From NCBI GenBank assembly GCA_964499695.1, contig CAZCMD010000001.1, positions 1 through 64,000 of the forward strand: DNA of 64,000 nucleotides, in the 5' to 3' direction. The stretch comes from JAAZBV01 sp964499695. Lineage in GTDB: Bacteria; Desulfobacterota; DSM-4660; Desulfatiglandales; HGW-15. Positions 17,867-27,038 of the stretch are shown one piece after another. Made by a program: the position numbers and the translations under genes. Position 1 is the first letter of the stretch. The number at the start of each line of letters is the position of its first letter. The notes under the pieces are model-generated. The model was given only the letters and a program-made list of their open reading frames with translations. It was not told the DNA's origin and did no database searches.

Positions 17867-19507
17867 TTAAAAAAATTCACCCCCTCGAGCAATGGGATAT
17901 CTTCTCCCGTATCCGAATGCCTTTGAGGTTACCTTTAGGCCGGGCGATGCCTGCCTGCGTTTGTATTCGTTAATGACTATACGTCTGAATGTATCCTTTA
18001 CGATATGAGGATCATATCCCTGTTCTATTATCTCTTCAAAGGAAAGATTTCTCTCCACGATTGCCTCTATTAATTTATCAAGCATATCATAAGGAGGTAA
18101 AGAGTCCTGATCTGTCTGGTTGGGCCGCAACTCAGCAGATGGTGGACGCTCTATGATTTCCTGAGGGATTATCTCTTTTTCCCTGTTTATATATGCTGCC
18201 ACCCTGTAACAGAGGGTCTTTGGTACATCTGAAATAACCGCGAGCGCACCGCACATATCGCCATATAGAGTGCAATAACCTGTGGCTGTCTCGGATTTGT
18301 TACCGGTAGTTAAGAGCAGCGCATTAAATTTGTTTGACGTTGCCATGAGGAGGGTGCCCCTGATCCTGGCCTGCAGGTTCTCCTCTGTCTCATTCTCCTT
18401 GAGCCCCTTAAAGGAAGGTGAAAGGGAGGTCTTATAGCTGCCAAAGATATTCACAATGGGGATTTCATCAAAATGGATGCTTAAGTTTTCTGCCAGTGTT
18501 CGTGCACATCTTTTACTTAAATCAGAGGTGTACTCTGAGGGCATGCTGACCCCTGTTACATTTTCAGGGCCAAGGGCCTTTGCGGCTATATATGCCACAA
18601 GGGATGAATCCAGGCCGCCGGATAAGCCGACCAGGACCTTTTTAAAACCGCACTTTGTAACATAGTCCCTGGTACCCAGTGTAAGACAGTTGATTATAGA
18701 TTCCTCTTCTCCCGGCCACGGATCAGTTACTGGCGAATAATCCTCATCACTGTCCCATATAATTGTATCAGACTGGAATTCTTTACCACGAAGAATAAGC
18801 CTGCCTTTTTTATCAACCACCATGCTTGACCCGTCAAAGACAAGGTCATCATTTCCGCCGACCTGGTTGCAATATATTATCGGGAGATCATATTTACTGG
18901 CAATTTTTTCAAGCACCTTCATCCTTAAGGAGGGCTTTTTTATTGTGTATGGTGAGGCAGAAATATTAACCAGAATATCAATCCCTTTTTCTGTGAGTTC
19001 AGCAACAGGGTCTATGCTGTATCTGGGGATGTTCTCTATATCACCGACATTCCATATGTCTTCACAGATACTTACGCCAATTATTTTACCATTCAGTTCA
19101 AAAAAAAGGCCCTTTTCTGCCGGTTCAAAATACCTGGTTTCATCAAACACATCATAGCTGGGTAACAGTTTTTTTCCACCGGTGCAGATGATCTTTCCAT
19201 TATGTAAGAATGCTGCCCCGTTAATAAGAGGTTTACCTTTTCCTGAATGATTTATATCAATAAAACCGCAAATAATTCCAATAGATAACGAATTTTTTGA
19301 AAGTTTTTCAAGATATTCTGAATTTCTTTTTATGAATGCCGGTTTTTCAAGCAGGTCTTTTGGCGGATAACCCATTAATGTGAGTTCAGGAAAAACCGCA
19401 AGATCACATCCTGATAAGGATGCTTTCCTTACCGCTTCAGCGACAATTGAAAGGTTATGCTCAAAATCACCGATAACCGGGTTTATCTGATTGATGGATA
19501 TTTTCAT
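17867..19507 (-). CDS. nadE: Glutamine-dependent NAD+ synthetase
   Basis: NadE amidates nicotinic acid adenine dinucleotide to NAD+ using ammonia drawn from glutamine. The 546-residue protein has an N-terminal nitrilase-type amidase domain with the Glu-Lys-Cys triad (FPELTLMGYPP, GGKKLLPSYDVFDE, VSICEDIWN) and a C-terminal synthetase with the ATP pyrophosphatase loop GLSGGLDSSLVAY near residue 300. The reading frame opens at TTG 19522, but the ATG at 19507 (MKISINQINP) is the family start; no strong Shine-Dalgarno sequence is visible, since the leader is repeat sequence. It completes to the usual GRRYPIARGG tail. Confidence 0.95.
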   Translation of the reverse strand: MKISINQINPVIGDFEHNLSIVAEAVRKASLSGCDLAVFPELTLMGYPPKDLLEKPAFIKRNSEYLEKLSKNSLSIGIICGFIDINHSGKGKPLINGAAFLHNGKIICTGGKKLLPSYDVFDETRYFEPAEKGLFFELNGKIIGVSICEDIWNVGDIENIPRYSIDPVAELTEKGIDILVNISASPYTIKKPSLRMKVLEKIASKYDLPIIYCNQVGGNDDLVFDGSSMVVDKKGRLILRGKEFQSDTIIWDSDEDYSPVTDPWPGEEESIINCLTLGTRDYVTKCGFKKVLVGLSGGLDSSLVAYIAAKALGPENVTGVSMPSEYTSDLSKRCARTLAENLSIHFDEIPIVNIFGSYKTSLSPSFKGLKENETEENLQARIRGTLLMATSNKFNALLLTTGNKSETATGYCTLYGDMCGALAVISDVPKTLCYRVAAYINREKEIIPQEIIERPPSAELRPNQTDQDSLPPYDMLDKLIEAIVERNLSFEEIIEQGYDPHIVKDTFRRIVINEYKRRQASPGLKVTSKAFGYGRRYPIARGGEFF

Positions 19508-19515
19508 AATAAATA

Positions 19516-19578
19516 AGCTCAAGGTTCAATGCTCAAAGCTAAAAGTTCGTGAAAACTTCGAGCTTCGAGCTTTGAGCT
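19516..19578. repeat. Palindromic repeat of AGCTTTGAGC type
   Basis: GCTCAAAGCT (19531-19540) is the exact complement of AGCTTTGAGC (19568-19577), with AAGTTCG and CTTCGAGCTTCG units between, giving a long stem-loop. It fills the space between the kdnA stop and the nadE start and reaches into the nadE leader, leaving that gene without a clear ribosome binding site. Confidence 0.7.
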
Positions 19579-19584
19579 TCTCTC

Positions 19585-20772
19585 TTATATCCCTTTCGCA
19601 GCCTTTTCGATCGCCTTTAAAAGCCCGGGCATCTTTTCTTCCATATTGAGTGTTATCTGAAAGGTAAGCGCCCTTGACATTATGGCTGCTGTTTTTGGAA
19701 GGGCTGTCTTGCTGTAGCTGCAACGGGTAGTGCCATCAGGGTTCTTAAATGGATACCCTGTTCTTGTAAGGCTTTTTCCCTCAAGCAGGTGTTCCCATCT
19801 CTCATAATAATGCCAGTCATTATCATACCAGTAAACAGCGCCATAACCCTCAGATGCCATGACCCTGTTGAATTCCCTTGCCCTCTTTTCATCAGGCAAA
19901 AGGAATATCATGAATGTTGCCGTGTCACCGGATGGATCAGGTATATGGCGGAAGGTAATATCCTTGAACTTTGAAAGAGTCTCCTTTATACGTGCCTTGT
20001 ATCCTCTATGTATTTTAAGGATGTTATCAAGTTTATTAAGCTGTGCAACGCCCAGTGCCCCCTGAAGCTCCATCATCCTGTAATTAAAACCTGTAAAGCT
20101 GCGTTTCTCAAGCCCCCTTGAGACATTGGGGTTATGGTCGTGCCCGTGATCAGAATACTCTGATGCCTTTGTGTACAGGGTCTTGTCATTTGTAAGTATC
20201 ATACCGCCTTCACCGGTAGTTATGGTTTTGACCGCATCAAATGAAAATGTTCCAAAGCTGCCAAATGTTCCAAGCGCCCTTCCGTTGCACCTGCCTCCTG
20301 TAGACTGGGCAGTATCCTCAAGCACAGGTATCCCGTGCCTGTCAGCCACCTTGATTATTTCCTCTATATTGGCGTGAGAGCCGCACATATGGACTGGTAT
20401 AATGGCCTTAGTCCTGGGGGTAATCTTTTTTTCAAGATCCTTCGGGTCAAGGCAGAGGGTATCATCTATTTCTGCAAATACAGGTACTGCACCCGCATCG
20501 AAAATGGATTCCCATGTGGCTATAAAGGTGAATCCCTGTGTAATAACCTCATCACCCGGCCCTACACCAAGAGCTGCAAGGGCTACCCTTAATGCCGCAG
20601 TACCTGATGAGACAGCAAGGGCATAACCTGCACCACAGTACTTTGCAAAATTTCGCTCAAATTCCAGCACCTTGCTGTTTTCTTTATGCTCATACCTGAG
20701 CAGAATCTTTTTTGATAATGCCTTCTGTACGGCTTCAAGCTCTTCCTGGCCTATAATTTCATATCCTGGCAT
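19585..20772 (-). CDS. kdnA: KdnA-like 8-amino-3,8-dideoxyoctulosonate aminotransferase
   Basis: A 395-residue PLP enzyme of the DegT/DnrJ/EryC1 family. The start MPGYEIIGQEE, the SGTAALRVAL loop, FAEIDDTLCLDP, VHMCGSHANI, the PLP-lysine motif FDAVKTITTGEGG, SDHGHDHNPN and the WYDNDWHYYERWEHL stretch all match what I recall of Shewanella KdnA, which turns 8-oxo-Kdo into Kdo8N, the 8-amino form of the LPS core sugar Kdo. The preceding gene is an iron-type alcohol dehydrogenase, the same family as KdnB, the Kdo 8-oxidase partner. The pair therefore probably makes Kdo8N for lipid A-core. A different sugar aminotransferase is possible, but the local pairing supports KdnA. Confidence 0.75.
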   Translation of the reverse strand: MPGYEIIGQEELEAVQKALSKKILLRYEHKENSKVLEFERNFAKYCGAGYALAVSSGTAALRVALAALGVGPGDEVITQGFTFIATWESIFDAGAVPVFAEIDDTLCLDPKDLEKKITPRTKAIIPVHMCGSHANIEEIIKVADRHGIPVLEDTAQSTGGRCNGRALGTFGSFGTFSFDAVKTITTGEGGMILTNDKTLYTKASEYSDHGHDHNPNVSRGLEKRSFTGFNYRMMELQGALGVAQLNKLDNILKIHRGYKARIKETLSKFKDITFRHIPDPSGDTATFMIFLLPDEKRAREFNRVMASEGYGAVYWYDNDWHYYERWEHLLEGKSLTRTGYPFKNPDGTTRCSYSKTALPKTAAIMSRALTFQITLNMEEKMPGLLKAIEKAAKGI

Positions 20773-20787
20773 GTGTTATTCCTTTCA

Positions 20788-20856
20788 GTTATCAATGATC
20801 AATTATCAAATTTATTTTAACAATATTGTTAACTGTTCATTGATCATTGTTCATAG
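20788..20856. repeat. Palindromic AATGATCAATT repeat reaching into kdnB
   Basis: TTATCAATGATCAATTATCAA (20789-20809) faces AACTGTTCATTGATCATTGT (20831-20850) around AACAATATTGTT, making an inverted repeat with a short palindromic centre. The right-hand arm covers the last codons and stop of the upstream dehydrogenase, so the repeat has been taken into its coding end (Glu-Gln-stop). Confidence 0.65.
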
Positions 20857-22007
20857 GCGTTACGATATATCTCTGCCGCAGCCTCTTCTGTCATTGGCCT
20901 GGGGTTATTTGCTATAGGTACAGCAACCTGCATGGCTGCCTTTGCCATCTCAGGTATAGAGTCCTCAGGTATATTCAGTTCCTTCAGTGTCATGGGTACG
21001 CCTATGTCCTCTGCCAGTTCAAACACTGCATCTGCTACAAGCGACGCATATTCCCTGCCTGAAAGTTCTCCCATCTCCTGATCCATACACAGGGCCATAT
21101 TGCAGAATTTGTCGATATTGCCCGGGTAATTGTATTCAAGCACATAAGGGAGGAGGAGGCCATTACCAATACCATGGGGTACATCAAATATTGCCCCCAT
21201 CGGATAGGCCATGGCATGTACAGCGCCGACACCGGCCATGGCAAGACCCATTCCGGCAAGGTAACTCCCCATCATCATGTTCTCGCGATATTTCAGGTTT
21301 TTACCATCAAATACTGCGCCCCTGAGGTTATCCATAATTATTTCAATGGCTTTTAGGGACACAATCTCACTCATGAAATGTGCCTTAAGTGATGTATATG
21401 ACTCGATCGCATGGGTGAGTGCATCCATCCCTGTATAGGCAGTTATCATAGGAGGCAGATCAATAGTCAGCTCAGGGTCAAGTATGGCAGTGTGGGGGTA
21501 AAGATAGGGGCTGTTAATACCGCCTTTTTTCTTTGTATCCCTCTGGGTAAAAACCGCGGTAAGGGTGGTTTCGCTGCCAGTTCCGGCTGTGGTTGGTATC
21601 ATAATTGTGGGAATACCCGGTTTGTTTACCTTATTTTGCCCAATGTATTCAATTGCCTTTCCTTCATTTCTAACCAGCACGGAGATTGCCTTTGCAATGT
21701 CCATTGTACTGCCGCCGCCAACACCTATAACGCACTGCACCTTTTCCTTAATGGCCAGTTCTGTAGCAAGGTCTGCGATCCGCGGGTCAGGTTCAGGTGT
21801 AATATCCGAGAATATAAAAAACCTTATCCTGGAAGATTTAAGGGCTTCTTTAACATGCTCTGCTATTACAGATTTTGCCAGACCCTGATCTATTACAAGA
21901 AGTGCCCTTGATGCGCCCAGTTTTTTACATTCGGCACCAAGTTCCATGACAGAACCTGAACCAAAAATAGTCTTTTTAACGCCTTCTATTGTCTTGATAT
22001 TATTCAT
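20844..22007 (-). CDS. Iron-containing alcohol dehydrogenase, candidate KdnB
   Basis: A 387-residue iron-dependent alcohol dehydrogenase (type III ADH fold). The NAD loop VIGVGGGSTMDIAKA lies near residue 98, PTTAGTGSETT near 143; metal ligands are expected at the Asp in GMDALTHAIES (with its His), the His in GAVHAMAYP and the His in VPHGIGNGLLLP. By family alone it could be a 1,3-propanediol, lactaldehyde or butanol dehydrogenase. Its place directly before a KdnA-like aminotransferase suggests instead KdnB, the oxidase that converts the C8 hydroxyl of Kdo to an aldehyde before amination. AGGGG precedes the ATG. The last codons lie within a palindromic repeat. Confidence 0.7.
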   Translation of the reverse strand: MNNIKTIEGVKKTIFGSGSVMELGAECKKLGASRALLVIDQGLAKSVIAEHVKEALKSSRIRFFIFSDITPEPDPRIADLATELAIKEKVQCVIGVGGGSTMDIAKAISVLVRNEGKAIEYIGQNKVNKPGIPTIMIPTTAGTGSETTLTAVFTQRDTKKKGGINSPYLYPHTAILDPELTIDLPPMITAYTGMDALTHAIESYTSLKAHFMSEIVSLKAIEIIMDNLRGAVFDGKNLKYRENMMMGSYLAGMGLAMAGVGAVHAMAYPMGAIFDVPHGIGNGLLLPYVLEYNYPGNIDKFCNMALCMDQEMGELSGREYASLVADAVFELAEDIGVPMTLKELNIPEDSIPEMAKAAMQVAVPIANNPRPMTEEAAAEIYRNAYEQ

Positions 22008-22356
22008 ATATTACCCCTTTTGGTTGTTTCCCCAATGGTTGTTTAAGGCAAACATCCAACTCTTGGTTTTAAGTGCCTTTTGTCTATCATTCCAGTGAAA
22101 CCGGTATCTTTTGGAAATACCATGATAAAGATAAAATGAATTACATCAATATCAATAATTTTTCAAGTCATTAAATAGGGCTATTATGCATGTAATCCAA
22201 CATATTTTTCTTAAATTATGGCCAGTATAAGAGGGGTTTTTCTTAAAAATTTTGAATAATCACAGTCTGGCATAATTATCGCATAATAATTCAAAAGTAA
22301 AATATATGCATCGTTATAACATTAAAATCTGAAAAGATTTTAGATAGGAGGAATAC
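22008..22356. other. Divergent intergenic region, 349 bases
   Basis: This gap separates kdnB (-) from the chemotaxis cluster (+). It holds a sigma54 box (22267-22284) for the right-hand genes and an inverted pair GGTAT/ATACC flanked by ATCAT/ATGAT (22087-22135), which could be an operator or hairpin. I see no gene and no firm sigma70 promoter for kdnB. Confidence 0.5.
22267..22284 (+). promoter_or_regulatory. Sigma54 promoter for the chemotaxis cluster
   Basis: CTGGCATAATTATCGCAT has GG at 22269-22270 and GC at 22281-22282, exactly ten bases apart as sigma54 requires. The -12 element TCGCA differs from consensus TTGCA at one place. Transcript start should fall near 22294, 63 bases before the Hpt gene. 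Confidence 0.6.
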
Positions 22357-22683
22357 ATGGATTTTTTAACACCCGCTCAAAGGCTTGGGCTTGAACTTGA
22401 AGAATATATTGAGCTTATAGGGTTGTTTCTGGAAACAAGCGATACTGATATAACCGGAATGGAGAAGGCCGCTATAGCTCATGATTATGGGACTCTGATA
22501 GAACGTTCCCATTCCTTAAAGGGTTCATCAGGTAATCTTGGTCTTACAGAAATATATGAAAAGGCTAAGCAGATTGAGATGAATGCCAGAGCCAATAGTC
22601 TTGAAGGCTTTGATAATCTGTTATTACTGATAAAACAACATGTTATCAAAATCAAAGAAGCTTTTAACAAGCAGGGTTCTTGA
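22357..22683 (+). CDS. Hpt-domain phosphotransfer protein
   Basis: A 108-residue stand-alone histidine phosphotransfer domain, a four-helix bundle. The phospho-accepting histidine is H52 in RSHSLKGSSGNLG, with the usual lysine and glycines after it. It has no other domain. As the first gene of the chemotaxis cluster it may relay phosphate between the hybrid CheA receiver domain and another regulator, but that is inference. TAGGAGG precedes the ATG. Confidence 0.88.
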   Translation: MDFLTPAQRLGLELEEYIELIGLFLETSDTDITGMEKAAIAHDYGTLIERSHSLKGSSGNLGLTEIYEKAKQIEMNARANSLEGFDNLLLLIKQHVIKIKEAFNKQGS

Positions 22684-22793
22684 GAAAGGTTGCAGTGTAT
22701 TTAAATGTCAAAAAAGCGTCGCATTCAGTCAATCGAATGACTGGTAATCTCTGAATTTCTTATTCTGAAAGCTGTGTAAAACTGGAGGTTTAA

Positions 22794-23096
22794 ATGGTTG
22801 AAGGCAGGAAAACAAATAAAAAGACTATCAAGCCGGGTAAGGATATAGCAGGGTCAATTGTTGAGGATCTTAGAGTGAAACTTTTAAAACTGATCAATCA
22901 GGATGTTAGTGAACTGGCAATAGACATGAAGGGCATTAACATGATTGATTCAACAGGTCTGGGGGTATTGATAGCCACCAGAAACTCCCTGGACCAGGCT
23001 GGCAGATTATTGAGACTTACGAATGTGTCTGAAAATATAATGAGTCTTTTTAAAATGATAGGGATTGACAGATATTTAAATACTAACGCTGCATGA
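22794..23096 (+). CDS. STAS-domain anti-anti-sigma type protein
   Basis: A 100-residue STAS domain (SpoIIAA-like). The conserved phosphorylatable serine is S53 in INMIDSTGLGVL, followed by the helix and the closing LTNVSENIMSLFKMIGIDRYL typical of the family. Such proteins are phosphorylated by a partner kinase and bind an anti-sigma factor or a kinase-like partner. No RsbW-type kinase lies in the window; the partner may be the CheA ATPase or an unlinked protein. GGAGG with proper spacing precedes the ATG. Confidence 0.85.
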   Translation: MVEGRKTNKKTIKPGKDIAGSIVEDLRVKLLKLINQDVSELAIDMKGINMIDSTGLGVLIATRNSLDQAGRLLRLTNVSENIMSLFKMIGIDRYLNTNAA

Positions 23097-23197
23097 GCCG
23101 GTAATTGCACGCAGTGATTTTAAACATATAGAAATGACAAATGATAGAACCTGTCAGATGTAAAATGGACAGGGTATAAATGGCGATGGAGGAAATT

Positions 23198-26100
23198 ATG
23201 AGTATGCAGGATGACGAGACCTTGAGACTTTATGTCGAAGAATCAATTGAGCATTTGGCAGACATTGAAAATGATCTGCTTGCTATTGAAAAGGATGGCG
23301 CTGATATCGATGAAGAACTGGTAAACAAGGTATTTCGTGCTGCCCATTCAATAAAGGGTGGCGCCGGGTTTATGGGGCTTAACAATATCAAGGAACTCTC
23401 CCATAAAATGGAAAATGTCCTGGGTATGATCAGAGAAAGGGAGATGGTGCCAAACCCTGAAATTGTCAATATACTCCTGCTTGCATCAGATACACTAAGA
23501 AATCTGCTCAATAATGTCGGCGCCAGTAATGAGATGCCCATTGAAGAACATGTTAATGCCCTTGTTGCCCTTACAACAGGTGCTGTTCCTGAGAAAAAGG
23601 CTATAAAAACAGAGCAAAACATAAACCTGATCTTTGATAATGGCAGGATGACTTTTAATATTTCTGCCTCTGATCTGGCCAATTCCAGAAAAAAGGGACA
23701 ATACATATATCTGGCAGAGCTGGATCTTGTTCAGGATGTTGAAAAAAAGGGTCTCACCACTATGGATCTATTAAAAAGGCTCAGTGAAAGTGGGACGATT
23801 CTATCTAATGAGGTCGATGTACAATCGGTTGGTACACTTGAAAAGTACTCAACATCAAGCAAGGTGCCTTTTCTCGTCCTGTTCGGGACGATACTTGAAC
23901 CTGAAATGGTAAACGCCCTTTTTGATATTAATGAAGAGAATATTTACCTGCTGGAAGACAATAACAGTTTTATAAGGCTTACCGAATATGGCCAACCTCA
24001 AGAAACCGCAGAAGTCAAAAAAAGTCATGAGGAAACTCCTGTGATTCAACCTGAAGAAAAGGCTTTTAAAGAAGATACAACATCATTCTCTTCCCCTGAA
24101 ACAGGTTCAACTATTGCTGCCAAAGAAACGGATATATCTGCTTCTTCCGCTTCAAAAACCGCTGATACAAGCCTGAGGGTCAATGTAAGTCTTCTTGATT
24201 CCCTGATGACACTTGCCGGAGAACTGGTACTTGGCAGAAATCAGCTCATGCAGTCTATTGGTCAGAAGGATATCAGGGCAATAGAAGGGACCGGTCAGAG
24301 GCTGGATCTTATAACATCAGAGATTCAGGAAGCAATCATGATGACAAGGATGCAGCCGATCGGTAATGTATTAAACAAATTTCCAAGGGTTGTAAGAGAC
24401 CTTGCCCGAAATCTGAACAAGGAGGTTAAGCTTACCATTGAAGGCGAAGGGGTTGAACTGGATAAAACAATCCTTGAAGCAATCAATGATCCCCTTACAC
24501 ATCTTGTCAGAAATTCAGTTGATCACGGTATAGAACTTCCTGCTGAAAGGCAGAGGGCAGGAAAGGAATCTGTCGGTCATGTGTTGCTCAAGGCATATCA
24601 TGAGGCAGGCCAGGTGAATATAGAAATCAGGGATGATGGAAAGGGCATAAATCCCAACAAGCTGACAAAGGTTGCCCTTGAGAAAAAGGTGATAACCGAA
24701 GATCAGGCAATTTCAATGTCTGATAAGGAAAAGATAAATCTGATATTCCTTCCCGGTTTTTCAACAGCGGAAAAGGTAAGCGATGTATCAGGGCGCGGTG
24801 TTGGTATGGACGTTGTTAAAACCAACCTTGATAAGCTTGGTGGTGTTGTGGATGTGGATTCTGCTATCGGTAAGGGTACAACTATAAAAATCAAACTGCC
24901 CCTTACACTGGCAATTATTCCAAGTCAGTTGATAAGTGTTTGCGGTGAAAGATATGCTATACCACAGGTCAACCTTGAAGAACTCTTCAGGATACCTGCC
25001 AATCAGGTCAAAGACAGGATAGAAAAGGTCGGTGATGCAGAGGTTGTAAGATTAAGAGGAAGCCTTCTTCCCCTGATCAGGCTTTCCGATGTTATAGGGA
25101 TTGAAAGAGAATACATTGACACCAGCGAAAAAATCAAAAAATCTGACAGAAGGGAAAGCATTTCTGACAGAAGAGGGAGAAAAAGTCCTCTTAAAAAGGC
25201 TGTAAAGGATGATATCATCCGCGGGATTAATGAGAGCAGCGAAGGATCGGAAGAAAATGATACAGAAGACGATTACTCAAACCGGAGAAAAAAATCCACT
25301 GACCGAAGATATCATGCTTCCAGTGCGGTAAATATTGTTGTTGTCTATACCGGGGCACTTAAATACGGGCTTGTTGTGGATATATTACACGATTCCGAAG
25401 AAATCGTGGTAAAACCGCTTGGAAGGCATCTCAAACACTGCAAGGCATATGCCGGCGCCACCATAATGGGAGATGGCCGTGTAGCGCTGATTCTTGATGT
25501 TGCAGGAATTTCCAAGATGGCCCGCCTGACTTCAATGGATGGTACTGAGAGGGCTGTGCAGGTTGCCAAGGAACAGAGGATGAAGAGCCAGAAAGATATC
25601 CAGTCTCTGCTTATTTTCAGGAATGCAGAAGACGAACAGTTTGCAGTCCCCTTAGGTCTTGTTGAAAGGGTTGAGAAGATAAAACGGACTGACATAGAAC
25701 ATGTTGGAGGGAAAAAGGTTATACAGTACAGGGGTGCAAGCCTGCCTTTATTTGCCATAGAACAGGTAGCCAATGTAAAACCCCTTTCTGACAAGGAAGA
25801 TCTGCTTGTAATTGTATTTTCTATCGGTGGAAGGGATATAGGTCTTCTCGCTACACCGCCGCTTGATTCAACAGAAGAGGCCCTGACAGTAGATGACATG
25901 ACCCTCAAGCAGACTGGGATCATGGGTTCGGCCATAATAGGGAATCAGACAACCCTCATGATAAATATCTTCGGGATTGTCGAGGCCCTTAACCCTGACT
26001 GGTTTACCAAAAAGGAAACAGTTATGGTTTCTGAAAACAAGGCCGCTACGGTTCTCTATGCTGAGGACTCCAATTTTTTCAGGGGGCAGGTTACTGAATA

Positions 26101-26419
26101 CCTGAAGGAAGACGGGTATAATGTTATTGAGGCAGAAGATGGTCGAATCGCCCTTGATCTTATTGAAAAACATATAGATGAAATTTCCCTTGTTATAACT
26201 GACATAGAGATGCCCAATATGGATGGCTTTGAGCTTACATCATATATTAAAAAAGATGCAAGATTCAGGCATCTCCCTGTGATTGCCCTTACAACAATGG
26301 CAAGCGACGAGGATATCCAGAAAGGGAATAAAGTCGGGATAGATGATTATCAGATAAAGTTGGATAAGGAAAAGCTGATGAAAAGTGTTTTTCAGCATCT
26401 CAAGGCAGTTACGAAATAG
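23198..26419 (+). CDS. cheA: Hybrid chemotaxis histidine kinase CheA with receiver domain
   Basis: A 1073-residue CheA. Order: Hpt domain with H50 (RAAHSIKGGAGFMG); a spacer with P2-like and linker sequence (to about 330); dimerisation domain; HATPase with N-box HLVRNSVDHGIE, DDGKGINP and GRGVGMDVV; a CheW-like domain broken by a charged insert of about 60 residues (KKSDRRESISDRRG to NRRKKSTDRR); a second CheW-like domain; and a C-terminal receiver domain (about 951-1073) with its phospho-Asp near D1002 (VITDIEMP). It phosphorylates CheY and CheB, and the receiver may act as a phosphate sink. The frame opens at 23180, but GGAGG at 23188-23192 fixes the ATG at 23198. Confidence 0.94.
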   Translation: MSMQDDETLRLYVEESIEHLADIENDLLAIEKDGADIDEELVNKVFRAAHSIKGGAGFMGLNNIKELSHKMENVLGMIREREMVPNPEIVNILLLASDTLRNLLNNVGASNEMPIEEHVNALVALTTGAVPEKKAIKTEQNINLIFDNGRMTFNISASDLANSRKKGQYIYLAELDLVQDVEKKGLTTMDLLKRLSESGTILSNEVDVQSVGTLEKYSTSSKVPFLVLFGTILEPEMVNALFDINEENIYLLEDNNSFIRLTEYGQPQETAEVKKSHEETPVIQPEEKAFKEDTTSFSSPETGSTIAAKETDISASSASKTADTSLRVNVSLLDSLMTLAGELVLGRNQLMQSIGQKDIRAIEGTGQRLDLITSEIQEAIMMTRMQPIGNVLNKFPRVVRDLARNLNKEVKLTIEGEGVELDKTILEAINDPLTHLVRNSVDHGIELPAERQRAGKESVGHVLLKAYHEAGQVNIEIRDDGKGINPNKLTKVALEKKVITEDQAISMSDKEKINLIFLPGFSTAEKVSDVSGRGVGMDVVKTNLDKLGGVVDVDSAIGKGTTIKIKLPLTLAIIPSQLISVCGERYAIPQVNLEELFRIPANQVKDRIEKVGDAEVVRLRGSLLPLIRLSDVIGIEREYIDTSEKIKKSDRRESISDRRGRKSPLKKAVKDDIIRGINESSEGSEENDTEDDYSNRRKKSTDRRYHASSAVNIVVVYTGALKYGLVVDILHDSEEIVVKPLGRHLKHCKAYAGATIMGDGRVALILDVAGISKMARLTSMDGTERAVQVAKEQRMKSQKDIQSLLIFRNAEDEQFAVPLGLVERVEKIKRTDIEHVGGKKVIQYRGASLPLFAIEQVANVKPLSDKEDLLVIVFSIGGRDIGLLATPPLDSTEEALTVDDMTLKQTGIMGSAIIGNQTTLMINIFGIVEALNPDWFTKKETVMVSENKAATVLYAEDSNFFRGQVTEYLKEDGYNVIEAEDGRIALDLIEKHIDEISLVITDIEMPNMDGFELTSYIKKDARFRHLPVIALTTMASDEDIQKGNKVGIDDYQIKLDKEKLMKSVFQHLKAVTK

Positions 26420-26497
26420 AAAATAAGCGGATTACAGGTATCCTGAAATCTTTTTAAAAACTATACACCGGATTAATGGTGCGGGAGGTAATAATAA

Positions 26498-26971
26498 ATG
26501 GCTAACCATGCTGACAATAGAAATGCAGGGAATAAAACAATGGAACTGGCAACATTTTATGTCGGTGATTCGCTGTGCGGTATGGATATATTAAAGGTCC
26601 AGGAGATAAACAAGCTCCTTGAGATGACAGAGGTGCCGCTTGCCCCTGATTATGTAAAGGGAATACTGAACCTCAGAGGTCAGATCGTTACTGTCATAGA
26701 CCTTGGAAACAAACTCAGTCTGGCAGATACGGAGATCTCCAGTGAAACCAGAAACATAATTGTCAACTCAAATGGTGAGTATATAGGTCTTCTTGTGCAC
26801 AGGATAGGAGATGTTGAAAGGACAGAAGAAGATAAAATAGAACCTCCGCCGGCAAATATCGGAGGCATTCAGGGAAGGTATTTTGAGGGTGTCTTTAAAA
26901 AGGAAAAGAGCCTGATCGGCATACTCAATGTGGAAGAGATCCTGAAGGATGACAGCAGTCAGGCCATTTAG
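26498..26971 (+). CDS. cheW: Chemotaxis coupling protein CheW
   Basis: A 157-residue CheW that links chemoreceptors to CheA. It shows the SH3-like beta-barrel signature VPLAPDYVKGILNLRGQIVTVIDL and the later LVHRIGDVERTEEDKIEPPP. The N-terminal ten residues are variable. GGGAGG lies before the ATG. It follows cheA by 78 bases and completes the kinase-coupling set with the CheW domains inside CheA. Confidence 0.94.
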   Translation: MANHADNRNAGNKTMELATFYVGDSLCGMDILKVQEINKLLEMTEVPLAPDYVKGILNLRGQIVTVIDLGNKLSLADTEISSETRNIIVNSNGEYIGLLVHRIGDVERTEEDKIEPPPANIGGIQGRYFEGVFKKEKSLIGILNVEEILKDDSSQAI

Positions 26972-27038
26972 GAATTAGACAGAGATTGATCCCGGGCTTG
27001 ATCTTTCAATTGAAAGAAAAAAGGAATTACAGGACTTA

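Noticed and set aside
21411..21911. 166-residue frame opposite the iron alcohol dehydrogenase
   Set aside because: Cysteine-, tyrosine- and histidine-rich shadow of a conserved enzyme; no start signal.
25345..25935. 196-residue frame opposite cheA
   Set aside because: It is antisense to intact CheW-like domains and has Ser/Arg-rich, repeat-like composition typical of shadow frames.
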